Origin: Adiantum capillus-veneris
Lineage: Eukaryota; Streptophyta; Polypodiopsida; Polypodiales; Pteridaceae
DNA: 64,000 bases
Reading direction: 5' to 3'
Assembly (NCBI GenBank): GCA_014529385.2
Contig: CM043956.1
Coordinates: 59,591,120-59,655,119 of the forward strand
Made by a program: the position numbers and the translations under genes. The notes beneath the pieces are model-generated. The model did not search any database. It was not told the origin of the DNA and saw only the letters and a list, made by a program, of their open reading frames with translations. Position 1 is the first letter of the stretch; the number at the start of each line of letters is the position of its first letter. Of this stretch, positions 33,801 to 44,852 are shown piece by piece.

Positions 33801-33830
33801 GCGGGCACTCCAAGCAGAAAATTTAGTGTT
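30807..33830 (-). pseudogene. Extra ORF region downstream of gag-pro, function unknown
   Basis: Several minus-strand open stretches, none of a family I can name. 33470-33808 opens MPAGSMEASKSPAKKKRMSL and has EELYTLLEETLKLAKAWVDE-like helices. 33160-33567 has DGKAVITTFDEQKTETLTTP. 31895-32209 has SMGHRVPFSGPIPRPSTRNL. 31394-31618 is a coiled coil (EERLEVEHQKLKKEHEEIQR). 30872-31300 has PPPKEGERISVSYMVKTLKG. The position between the main ORFs and the 3' LTR on the same strand matches the extra ORFs known in some plant gypsy lineages. Interrupted in several places. Confidence 0.45.
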
Positions 33831-33964
33831 TTCTTACAAAATTTTGCATTTTCTCAACTTCTAGCTATCCAAATGACTTCAAAATTGAAATACAAGCTAA
33901 CTAGAGCCTAAGGGTGCAATTCATGTGGTCACAATTAAATTTTGGGTGAAGATTTATGTTGTAA

Positions 33965-36900
33965 GATGTCATATTCATATAATGTCTAGGTGCTCAAAAC
34001 TGAGTGATATTTCATATGTGCATAGCTCTTATCATGTACATGGGTATATGCCTGCATTTCAATTTGGATGTCATTTAGACAAATTGTGACCATTAGAACT
34101 CCCTATAGGCTCTAAAGTTAGATTCTAGCTTAGTCTTGAGCAAATGAGGCTAAAATGGGGTGAAACTAGGTAGATTCTCTCATAATCATGTGGTAAGGGC
34201 TTAGAAGGGGTCAAGTTAGCCTCCAGGTTCATTTTCAAGCTAGTGAGACATCATACATATATGCTGTCTACTTTGTTCGAAATGGCTCAAACATGTAGTG
34301 TAGTTGGGCCTTAGCATGGTATAGACGTTGTGATGTTAGAATCTAATTTGGGTTTCATCTCATGTAATTGGAGTCAATAATCAAGTACAGAGCTTTGGGT
34401 TCCAAAATCTCGGTTTAGATGGGTATTTAGATACAAAACTTGATGAGACTTGGGCTTTGGGCTAATATTAATGGGGTAAAGGCATTGGAAGTGAGAAATC
34501 ATTTGGCCCTTTGTAGACATTATACACGTATAATGTCTCTTTTGAGATTTTTGGCCAGACTTCATCTATAGAGTCCCTAGGTGATTGGAAATCCTTTTCT
34601 CATCTCAAATTTTTGATTTGGAGATGAGTCATGTGTTTGGGGGCCATAGAATGTTTCTTTTTGCCGGTAATTTTGATTTTGGGTTCCAAGTGGTCACAAC
34701 CTTGTCCAAATATGTCCAAATTGAATGCATGGCTTTTATATAATATGGTGATCATGTTTCTGATGAAAAATGTGGAGTTTGGAAACTGTATAAGAGAGGA
34801 GACATTATACACGTATAATGTCTACTGATGCAAAACAGCTTGAGACTCCATATGTAGGTTGTGTAAAGCTTGTGCATGATGTCCATGGTATCTTATTTGA
34901 ATTTGAGCTTGTGAATTAGTGTCAAAGAGCTTGAACAGGTTTCTGCATACCACATTCCACCTTTTTGAGTGATTGAAGGTCAAAAGATATCCAAAGTAAT
35001 GAAAATGTGTTGGGGAGCTCATATTGATGTGTATAAAGAGTTAGAGTTACCAAAATCACAACAACCTGTCAACTCAAGACTTTTAGACATTATACGCGTA
35101 TAATGTCTACTTTGGCATTTTTAACACTAGACTGGTAACAGTACACTATTATGTCTTTGGACACTTTTTTTTCCTGTTAAGTGACCATTTTGCTTGAATT
35201 ATTTGAAGAGTATGAAAATGAATTTGTAGGTGCTATTTATCCATAAAGTTTCCTTATGAGCTGAAAAAACTTGACTTTTTTTTTGGAGTATCGATCTCAC
35301 CATTAACCTTACTCTTGCACAACATTTTTGAACCTAAACTGTGTGAAAAAAGGGTCCTATTTTTGGAGTTTTTTCAAATTTTTGCAACTATACCACTCTA
35401 AACTTCATTTTTGTGAGGTTTAGATTGCTAGAGAATAAGACTTTGTGGTTCTCAACATGTTTTGACACTTCTAGGGAGAACTAAGTGTTAAATTGAAAGT
35501 TATGACCAAATTACAAGAATTGCCTAATCTTGTTTTTTGGCCAAAATTAGCACTTTTATGATTTTTTTGGTGGCTTTCTTGATATCCAAATGAAATTTTA
35601 ATTGTTTTAGTGTCATGTATAACACAAAGCTAGACTTTTTTGGGTTTTGGGGGACCTAATATGCTATATAACATAGTATATGATGATGGTTGAGTCGTTT
35701 GATTGTTGAAGAATATGAGACATTTTAGTGTAACAAGTGTAGCTTTATCAATATTGCTAGTTTCTTAGGCCAATTGTGTGTATTTTGTAGGTAGTAACCA
35801 TATCTAATCATAAACTATAAATTAGGCTAGATATTGAGTAGTTTCTATGGGATCTAGAGGTCATAATGCTAAACCCAGTTTTTTCATGTTTGTTGTAATT
35901 AGCACTTCATCATTGTCCCCAAGGTTCTACTTAGTAATGGATCCATTTTTCTTGTGACAGAATCCATGGCCCTTTTTGGATCCAAAGGCCCAAAGGGCAC
36001 TAAGAAAACATGTATATAGTATATGTGTTGTGCGTGACTATAGAAACTTTGATGATAGGTCTGCAGAATGGCAAAAATGCAGCCTTTTTGTAACTATTGT
36101 TTTTGACCCAAAAAAATATAGTGAGGCAAAAGTAACCATATGTTTTGACCACCAACCCATTGAAGTTAACGGGGAATTTTATCTCATGTCACAAAAATCT
36201 CCACTCTTATTTATATGCAATCAACCGCCATAAGAAATGGCTTTTTTGGGCAAAATGCAATGGTCCATCAACTTTGGAGGCTTTTTATGACCAGCACATG
36301 AGAAATTTTACAAGTTTTTCATTTTTGCCATATATAGTAGTCTTTGAGCTATAAGCTCATAAAAGGATTTTTCAAATTGAGTGGATCTACTATGGTTTTG
36401 GAAATTTTTTCCAAAACCTTGAAAGGACACTCCTATGTCCTGTTAGGTTACCAGACTACTGCTAAACTTGTCGTAGAGATAGCTCATGATGTGTGCATGG
36501 CTCTTATATGTGCAAATATGAAATTGGACTAGTTCTCTTGAGCTCAAGGTCATAGAAATGGTTTATGCCACTTTGATTTGTAAATTGATGTGAGTGGTGA
36601 TCAAAACATGCCCAAAGTTGCCAAAACTTGGTGTAGAGGCTATATGTGATCTGCTTTACAATTTTGGATGTTCAGTGTGTCGACAGAATTCCTCTGTGTG
36701 ACAGGTATAGACATTATACGCGTATAATGTCTATTTTTGCAAAATGGATTTTTGAGCATAGGCACATGATGGTTAGGCGATGTGATTATAGTGTATAAAA
36801 TTTCACTTGATTTGAAGCACTTTTGGTAAGTCCAAAGCCCAATTTATGGGATTAGGCTCAGACTTTGCATTTTTTGGGTCTTGAGTACCGTAATTGGCTC

Positions 36901-37000
36901 CAAATCCTATGAAGTTTTATGTGCTTCATGTTTAGGGTATGCATAATGTGTTTGTGAAGTCAAGTGAGTGATCTCTAGACATCATACGTGTATGATGTCT
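33965..37000. repeat. Tandem array with a periodic 24-nt palindrome (3' array)
   Basis: Palindromes with core ACATTATACGCGTATAATGT (variants allowed), usually extended by AG/CT: 33965 (weak), 34246, 34515, 34800, 35085, 36709 and 36977. Spacings are 281, 269, 285, 285, 283 (after removing the 1,341 bp of the TTAA element plus duplication) and 268 bp. Sequence between palindromes is only weakly conserved. Tandem repeats in the 3' non-coding part of plant gypsy elements are known; the conserved palindrome is what stands out here. Confidence 0.8.
35125..36461. mobile_element. TTAA-flanked TIR element, copy 2
   Basis: 1,337 bp, same orientation as copy 1 and similar throughout (roughly 85-90% by eye). 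Ends CACTAGACTGGTAAC and its inverted counterpart; flanks TTAA (35121-35124) and CTAA (36462-36465, one change from TTAA). It sits between two palindromes of the array; removing it restores the array spacing. No transposase ORF. Confidence 0.7.
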
Positions 37001-38530
37001 CCCTTGATAAAAAAGTGAGTTTGATGCCTTGGGATGTTTTGTGCTTTTGCCCTAGGCCCCACTAGCTAGTTTTTAACTTAAAAAGTGGGATGTTTAGCTT
37101 AGAAACTCCCTCTTTGGAATTTTAATCTTTGAAATGGATTTCTTCATTTGAGGACGTCTTCCCACAAAGATTCTTCTTGAGCTCCATCTTCCATGCATGT
37201 GGATGCGGAAGGGCACCTTTCCGTGGTTTTGATGCATTGTTCAAACTCACAGATACCCGTTTTGGTGATTTGTTGCTCAAACATCATCTTTTGATGAGGA
37301 GATGGTCGGTGATGATTTTTCTTGATGTTTGACCTTACATGTTGGTTGTTGATGATGCCTGTGAAGTTTGGTGGCAAATGGACACCTTGCTTGGTCGTGG
37401 GGACCAAATGACACTTTGCGTATCAGAAGCCTAACTCAATGTTTTGGTCCACTTTTTGATGATGGATTCAAGAGGAGGTTGCCTTGGCTTATAGACATGC
37501 TTAAGACATAACTTCTCATGAAGTTTTGCGTTGTTTCAACGATCCCTTCCCGATTGGCTTCTGTTGTGCCCAAAGAGGTTAGGGTTTTTTGGTTTACCTA
37601 AATCCTTGTTGGAGGTCATAGAGGTGTTCTCCTAGGTTAAGGCTAACCTCTTGTCAAGTCTTGTAGCTATCAGGTCAGTGGTTGAAGCGTTATGGCCCCG
37701 CTTTGGTTTCTTTCCCGCGATGCCACATTGCCGTTTTTTGGAGTTTTTCACGACAAAGAGAGTATAGAACGAGAAGAGCACATGGTAATGAGTCTACCTC
37801 TCATGTCTGGAACCATCAGTGTGTCGTGTTCATCGTACAGAGTTGTAGAAGGTACGTGCGCTCTAGGTCTCTCAAGCTCTTTCTCACTTGTGAATAGTAA
37901 AAATGAGCTAATAAGTGGTCGAAATAAACTTATATCGGGGTTTCCTGGACCACTTGTTACCAAACTTGACATGTTCTTCTATCTTGTTGCAAAATGTACT
38001 TTAGGCTCATAAATTTCTTCATTTGGACTCCGTTTGCTCTGTTTTTGGAAAATTTGTCATTTCGTCCAAAAACTGGCCAAATCGGCTTTTCGTAACTTTT
38101 CTCATACTTGCACCCCATCTTCACCATAAGCTGTTGTTCACTTACTGATCACTCGCATATTTTTATTTTGTCACCATGTCACTATTTCACCTGCTTTTTC
38201 TATTTTTCTTTTGTTGGAAAATTAACAAAAATAAAGAAAAATAGCTAACTTGACCCAAAATACTTATAAATCAAGATAATTAGATAATAGCATAATAAAC
38301 CACTATATACATCTATTCATAGTATTTTTTGCCGGATTGCTTCGTTTTCTCTTTTTTTTTAGCATGAAAACTGTGATTTTTACATATATACACACACCTA
38401 GAGGCTTATCTTTGGTGTTTGTCCTCTATCTCCTACTATAACACATTAGTTAAGGGCATATATACTCAAGTTCACCAAAATTCTTGCAATCAAACAAAAA
38501 AAAACCACAAAGTCATCGAAAATAGTGCCC
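37001..38530. other. Unassigned interior of the large gypsy element
   Basis: No recognisable domain on either strand. Open stretches at 37692-38012 (+) and 37748-37972 (-) overlap each other and have no family features. 38230-38420 is A/T-rich. Confidence 0.4.
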
Positions 38531-38534
38531 TTTT

Positions 38535-39235
38535 TTACACTTGGGTCCGCATTGAGAATGCCTCCCCCCTTCCTAGTGGAAGTCCTCCTGGACGACGGTG
38601 TATCGCCTGAGGGTATGTGCTCTTCTTGGAAATTAATAAGGTGCTAATGTAGGCCATGTAATGCGTCTCTATATGTATACTCAAGAAATGCATGAAGAAA
38701 TTAATGCAGTGCAAGAGGAAGGTATAAGCATGATGCCTATTAGGAGCCCTATGGGTCTCTCCATATAACCATCTACAACTTTCAACTTCATCATGGCGGT
38801 TCTCAAAGCTGGTTTCCCCCTTTTCTTCCATACATCCTTGGTCGTGATGGCTACACCAGCTCCACTGTTAAGAATTTCCATGGTGGTGAAACCTTCTAAT
38901 TCAACCGAAAGCGTGGTATTTCCATCTTCCCCTTCACAGTATTCTCCTACCTTGTTTAAGGGTATTGGTTGCATGTTTAGTTGAGGTTTCTCTAATTCTT
39001 TGATTTCTTCCTTCATTCGTGAATCCGAATCCTTTACCCCAAACTTTTCTAGACATTTTCCTATTGAAGTCCACATAGGAGGTCTTATTCTAAGAATCTC
39101 AATGAGAGTAATAATACAATTCACTAGAGTAGACAAGATAGTTATCACCCCTCGGGAGTCCAATGTCCCCTTCCTTGTGTTTAGTTTTTGTGATGGTACA
39201 ACTTTCACATCCGACTTTGTTTCGTACTCTCCCAT
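38535..39235 (-). pseudogene. gypsy protease-like region
   Basis: Minus strand 38681-39235 carries the retropepsin-like pattern of plant gypsy elements: SVELEGFTTMEILNSGAGVA, KPALRTAMMKLKVVDGYMER, PIGLLIGI. 38535-38620 reads YPQAIHRRPGGLPLGRGEAF, a tail motif. In the family this enzyme would process the gag polyprotein. Fossil. Confidence 0.6.
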
Positions 39236-39442
39236 ATAATAGGGAAAATTTCTCAGAGATATAGGCTAGCTATCCCAAGATCTCACGAATCCCTTGTCTC
39301 CCCAATATGAGTGTATCTCTAGATCTGCTTGAGATCCTGCCTCAAATTCTTCAATAGGAGGAAGAAGGACATCTCCTCCCATACTGGTTTTTTTAAACCT
39401 TTCGCTTAATTCATTAGCCTCTTTGGCTTCTCTTATCTTCCT

Positions 39443-41032
39443 TCAAAGATCAATCAAGCCTTCATCCCCTTTATACATTTCCAATATGATAGGCTGAAAA
39501 CATTCAAACTTCTGATATGTTATGCTCATCACTATCCCAGGTTTTTCAATTGATTTTTTTGGTTTCAATTCAATTTTTGGAGTAACAACTATCCTTTTAT
39601 ATTCACGTGTTGGAAGGGTTCTTGGTATTGATACTGGAAGTTCTACCCATTTCTCTTGTTTTCTTGCAGTTGACTCTAGTAGGGTTTGGGATGTTTGGAT
39701 CATCTTTTGAAACATTTCTAGTCTTTTTTTTTCTAGCTCTGCATAGAGATATGTCATCCATGTTTGTTCTTGCCTTTGGTTGATTTTTAAGCCTTGATTA
39801 ATAGGCCTTCAAGAGTGCGTCTAGATGTTTGTTTACTTTCTCAACTAGCACAAATCCTCCTGATTCCCTTTTCTTCTTAGGCTCTATGTCTTCTGGAGAT
39901 TTCAATTTTTGAACAGTTTGTCTCTCAAGTTTCTCCAATCTATCTTTGGTTTGTTTTAATTCTTTCGCTAGGGCAGTTTGTTCTCTTTCTTTCCAAGCTT
40001 CCACGCATGCTTCCCTAGCCTTCCATGTGTTTTGTTGGCTTTTTTGTTCAATGCTAGATGCTTTCAGTCTTGGTTCTTTGATTGTGGGTTCCCCTTTTTC
40101 TTTTTGAGCTTGAGCTCGTGTGATAATATGTATAGATATTATTGTTTTGTTTTCTGAACCACTACTTAAAGGGATCGCTTCTAAGATGTTTAAAGTTGTT
40201 TTAGCTACTTTGTTTGATTTTTTTGGACAATCGGTGATCAAATGATTGATGCCACATTCTAGACAATACGTATTGACTCAAACAATCTTTCATGAGGTGG
40301 TCCCTCCCACACTTATAGCATGGTCCCAATGGTTGTCGTGGAGCTCCTTGAACTCCCCTCTGTTGGTAAGCAGGCCTCGGTCCATTGAAGCCCCCATTGG
40401 CTATGAATAGCAATGTTTTCTCATCCAAACTATATCTACTTTCTCATGTAGCATGTGCCGTTGTTGGTGGTCCAACATTGCCGATCATGCTCGATGATTC
40501 TGGTGCTCTCAGCTCTTCTAGTGCGTAGTATTCAGGATACTCCATAGTTCCCCTTGGCTCTTCGTAATAATATAGGCGTTAAGGCTTGTTCCTCCGGTTC
40601 TTCCAAAGTGGGCATATACCTCACACCTATCAGTCTTGTTCCTTAGAGTCGTCATTGCTGCCCCAAAACTAGTTGTGGTCTTTCAACCCCAATTGGTCCT
40701 GGCAAATTCCCTGCCATATATCTAGGCATTGGTGGTATTTGAGGCGGTACTACTTGCAATTGGGGAACATACTGTCGTTCTCTCACATAACCCTTATTGT
40801 AGTATCACTCTTCCGTCACGTGATTTTTCCATCTCTATTTGACGGTGCACCACTTTAGTTGCTTAGCATGTGGCTTAGCGAATGGGGTAATCCTTTTTAG
40901 TACCTCCTCTATGAGTTGCTCTTGCTTTACCACCGGTTTGTTTCGTTGTACTGATTTCATGGACTTAGTTCCACTTTGTTGAGATGATGAATCATCATCT
41001 TTGTCTCTTTGATCTCCATTCTTGTAGATCAC
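39443..41032 (-). pseudogene. gag C-terminal part with zinc knuckle and coiled coil
   Basis: 40201-40428 (minus) contains GPCYKCGRDHLMKDC, a nucleocapsid-type zinc knuckle that would bind RNA. 39798-40241 is Lys/Glu-rich coiled coil (ALAKELKQTKDRLEKLERQT). 39443-39757 includes ARKQEKWVELPVSIPRTLPT. 40835-41032 is a basic stretch. The order gag, zinc knuckle, protease on the minus strand is normal. Fossil. Confidence 0.65.
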
Positions 41033-41234
41033 ACAATTATCTACCAGGAATAATGCCTCTTTGGTAACTCATTTAGAGTGGGGCTTTTCTTCATGCGCAA
41101 ATCCTTTTGAAGGTATGCATTTCTCAATCCATGGATAAATATCAGCATGAGTCTGGATTGAGTGGGTAATTCTTTCATCGAGCAGATTTTACGTATCATT
41201 TCAATCATAGGGCTGCTTTCCTTACATATTATCC

Positions 41235-42584
41235 CTATTTCTGCTTGAACATATGTATTTGAGAGATAGTGTTGTGGGCTATCCGTCTTTGAGATAATTC
41301 CTCCACAAATTCATCAATGGATGGTCTCAAAATCCTGTCTTTCAACCGAATCAAGCCAGATGGTGGTGTCTTCCTCCAAGGTGAGTCCAAATCCAAAAAC
41401 TGTGTATCAAAGTCCCTAACCTCTTCCGCTTGGATCACTCTCAAGAATGTTGCCACGTGGTCTCTAGGGTCTCTTTCTCCTAAATATTTCTCGTTAACCC
41501 ATTTCAAGACTTGATAAGGTCTAACATGTATGTGGTCTACCAGCCTAACTGTGGAATCTCCTCGTCCCTCTCCCCTTATAGGGTATCGTTCATGTCTCAA
41601 TCTGTTGTCAATTGCTTCTTCCATCCTGAATCCTCTATATGACCTTTCAACAGGTGGTTCTGCTGCATATCTTCTTTCCGTCTTGATTCTCTCCATATAG
41701 GGGAATCCTTCTGTACTCAACACCGTTGTTGGTTCCTTGATCTCCTTGGGATAAGAGTAAGAATAAGTGGGAATTGGTGAGACTATAGGGGTCACATATG
41801 ATCCATTTGTGATAGGGAATTCTCCTCTATAGAACTCTTGCTCCCTCGTTACTATGGGTCGCAACCAAGATTGCAATGTTTTAGGATTTGGGTTGAGATA
41901 TAAAGGAAAAATTGGCGTTTCAACCACTCTAGCTTGTCTAGTTGGAAATTTGGTTGTATCCTCTACTTCTTCAAAGGGATTTGTAGACTTGCTAGGGGTA
42001 GGGTTTAGTCCTTGAGTTGCAACTGGATCTATCGGATTTACTCCAGTGACTATCAATCTCACTACCTCCGCTTTCTTTATCGGCACATACTCCCGTCCAT
42101 ATTTGTCAACATATATTATGATACTCCCTTCACCTGATTCATACAAGAACAAGTATGAAGTCTTTTCTGTGCTTAACTCAAAGGCGTAAGGTGCTAGACA
42201 TCGAAAATATGTTTTGACTCTTCCATTCAGGTACTCACATATTCCTACCATTCCTTGGTTAGTCACTACTTTAGTCACCTTTTTGTCAAACACCAGGGTG
42301 GCATTAGGAAGATCTATCCTAGGAGGTATTTCGCTGATTTTAGAAACCATCTTCCCTTTTGCAACATTTTCCCTGTATTTGTTATAGTTCTCCGGGTCCT
42401 TAACAATGAGGTAATGTATTCCCACATCATCACAAAATATATCCCCATCATCATAAACCAGAAGGGCATCCACTCCTTCGGTTGGTTTTTCCTCAATACA
42501 TATGATATTACATCCCCTTTCATCAACATATACCAGAGCCCCATGGGCATTTTGTCCTTCTAAGTAAAGGGTTGTAAACCTCAT
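41235..42584 (-). pseudogene. gypsy gag-like ORF (449 aa piece)
   Basis: Starts at an ATG (42584): MRFTTLYLEGQNAHGALVYV. The middle part has Pro/Thr-rich linkers (GVNPIDPVATQGLNPTPSK). The last 110 residues have the gag core pattern: VLKWVNEKYLGERDPRDHVA, TFLRVIQAEEVRDFDTQF, SPWRKTPPSGLIRLKDRI. Gag would form the particle shell. The TR-GAG array begins 53 bp upstream of the ATG, cutting it from its leader. The element as a whole is a fossil. Confidence 0.65.
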
Positions 42585-42632
42585 TGTCCGAGTGGGGTTG
42601 TTAGAGGTGCTACCTCCTCCTCCTTGGCCTAG

Positions 42633-42636
42633 TCGG
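42633..42636. other. Target-site duplication (left) of the array
   Basis: TCGG directly before the first LTR, repeated at 58782-58785 directly after the last LTR. If the first T of the LTR is counted, the shared word is TCGGT (5 bp). Confidence 0.8.
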
Positions 42637-43780
42637 TGTCAGGAGTTTTTTGGAGCACGGGATTGCGCATATGTACATACACATGCATGGTGCATCAAAT
42701 AAAGAATTGCCCATTTTCCAGAGCTAGGTGGTTACGTGGGGCCCACATGTGTACAGGTAGGACAGCATGTACATAGTTCATCGATTTTCACTATTACCAG
42801 TACCAGTGTGTCTTTTCTACAATAATGAGGAGTTGGTAGCGCGTAAAACTTCTCGAGGAAGCTATCCGCGGGCCGACGACATGAGGTAAGCAGGTGCGTC
42901 AGATGGCATCTAGTGGCGTCAGGAGGCCGAACGCGGTCAATACTTGCACGCGGAGAAGTACGGACACAACGTGGGTGTTTTCTTGTGAGAGTTGCGCGGA
43001 AAGTTCATCATTAGGACCACTTTTTGGGGCCACTTCACGTGGTGGCGAGATGCATTATTGGGAAAAAGCTAAGTGCCAGGTGTGCGAATGATGCAAAAAG
43101 GGGACAACTATGCACTGCGAGGTCAGTTTTTGGCCTGTTCGGGGTTCGTTTGAGGTCATCTAAAAGGCCAAGGGTGACCAAGTAATAAAGCTAAGTGTGG
43201 GAACTGAAAAACAAGAGAGAAGACCAGAAAAAACGTGGAGAAGAGAGGAGGAATAGCCGCAGCTGTGTTTTTGCTCATTTTGGAGCCTGTTTTGGCCGTA
43301 AACTGCTCATCCGAGGTCGGATTTGAGCACTTTGACATTGTAGACTGGGGTTTTGGGCCGTTCCGGACGCGATGGCGCTGTCCATTTTGCCAAATTCCTC
43401 ACTCTTTTTCTGCTGTTTTTCTGTGTAATCTTCTCCGGTGAGTGAAGCTTCTTCTCCAATTTGTGATTGTATCTGGTATCTTTTACCCATATTGTGTGAG
43501 CTGTTTGCCCCATTGGTGTTGGCCCAAGCTCATTTGTATCTAAACATCAGAAGTTCTCCTCTTTTGAGCTGAGTTTTTGTGTCTGTGTGTGTGTGTGTGT
43601 GTGTCTGTTTGGAGTGGGCAAGTGGATAGTCTCTCTCCTCTCACTCCAGAGGTGTGTTCCCTGTCTCGGCCAGGTGTGTTGTGTAAGCCAAGTGGTGCCC
43701 CATAGTGTGTGTGTGTATCTTCCCAAGAGTGTGTGTCGGGTCGTTATAGAGGCGCTGTGTGTGTTTTCATCCCGCTCACA
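42637..43780 (+). repeat. TR-GAG LTR 1
   Basis: 1,144 bp, TGTCAGGAGTTTT...CCCGCTCACA. Contains a CACGTGG motif, a GT microsatellite near 43578-43606 and a splice-donor-like CCGGTGAGTG at 43435-43444. Has private differences from the other four LTRs. Confidence 0.9.
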
Positions 43781-43786
43781 TTCTTT

Positions 43787-43800
43787 TGGCGCCCCCACTG
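43787..43800 (+). promoter_or_regulatory. Primer-binding site, unit 1
   Basis: TGGCGCCCCCACTG six bases after the LTR end. It starts with TGG as tRNA-complementary sites do; the donor tRNA was not identified. Same site at 47534, 51287 and 55040. Confidence 0.6.
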
Positions 43801-44530
43801 AGGATCTTCTTCGAGTACCTTCTGCTTCGAGCTTCAAGCTTCGAGATTCGGGATTACAGGTTGCAGACTACAGGTTACAGGTTACAGGTTACAGGGACAT
43901 GGATAGGTACAGGTACATGTGATTCACATAGCTACAGGTAGCTGGAGTTTAGTGATATACTAGCAGTGATGTCACTTGCAGTTGTGGGTATGCATCATTT
44001 AGCGCCTGCTTGAGCGCATTGTCTACTGGATTGTACGTTACTTGTGGAAACTGCCATTGTACGCATTTGTGGAGCCATACTTGGTTATATTTGGCAGTCC
44101 TAGCCATTTCTGAGACTTGGTCTGGAAGATAGTCATTTCTGAGACTTGACTATATGCGATTTGCATTAGCCTTCGTGTGAGGGTCGATAGCGTGAGGTTT
44201 TAATTGAGCTGGGGGATTCTCAAATGTAGAGATCCTTTCGGTGATACAGGTAGCTGGAGCACCCTTTTTGTGACCTCGCCATAGGCTATGTACTAGTGAG
44301 TCCTACTTGATGCTCGAGTTCTATTGTTGACAATTTATGCATACATAGACAATCTATATTTTGGGTTCCTACTGCTCTACTTCTGGGGAAACTCTGTCGA
44401 AATTTTCCCAAGTTATGATGGCTGGTTTTTTGGTCTTTTGAGCCATTTTATGTTGTTATGCTGCTGAAATTTTGGCAAAATCAGAGGATAAGACAGGTGT
44501 GATTTCTTGGGAGCTTCATGGTTGGCTTTA

Positions 44531-44749
44531 ATGGATGATCAAAATGGACCTCAATTCACTCCATTTCATTTAACTCAGAGAATCCAGATAAATGTTCATG
44601 TGTCAAGGAAGATTTTTTTCCAGCAGCGCATAGTCCTTATGTTCGGGCCAAGAAGATTACGAGAGATCCTGGAATGTCCTTTACCTGTTGTAATTCCAAT
44701 GATCAACTATGAAAACTCATTTGATGTGCATGTGTTTGTCCCTATCTGA
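44531..44749 (+). CDS. Small leader ORF, unit 1 (72 aa)
   Basis: ATG-led frame MDDQNGPQFTPFHLTQRIQI ending VHVFVPI, between PBS and gag, stop at 44749. Unchanged in units 1-3, and one residue differs in unit 4. No known domain. Could be a translated upstream ORF or merely open by chance in a young repeat. Confidence 0.3.
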   Translation: MDDQNGPQFTPFHLTQRIQINVHVSRKIFFQQRIVLMFGPRRLREILECPLPVVIPMINYENSFDVHVFVPI

Positions 44750-44852
44750 AGTTGAGCTCTATTGAAGTTTCTGGGAATTGAGTCAGTCAAAAGTCTTGGG
44801 TTCTTGCACGTGTGTTCGAAGGGGTTCTCAAAGCATTGTAACTTGGGTAGCC

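Noticed and set aside
33965-37000. Regularly spaced palindromes as a CRISPR-like array
   Set aside because: Spacing is ~280 bp, spacers are related to each other, the context is a plant LTR element, and no cas genes exist.
37692-38012. 106-aa plus-strand ORF as a host gene
   Set aside because: Overlapping open frames on both strands, no motif, and located inside the large gypsy element.
42894-43922. Short ORFs within the LTRs (65, 68, 71, 111 aa)
   Set aside because: They overlap on both strands in non-coding LTR sequence and change length with the GT microsatellite.
44778-44852. Upstream 25-residue extension of gag
   Set aside because: The frame is open but starts at TTG; the first ATG in a eukaryotic context is 44853.
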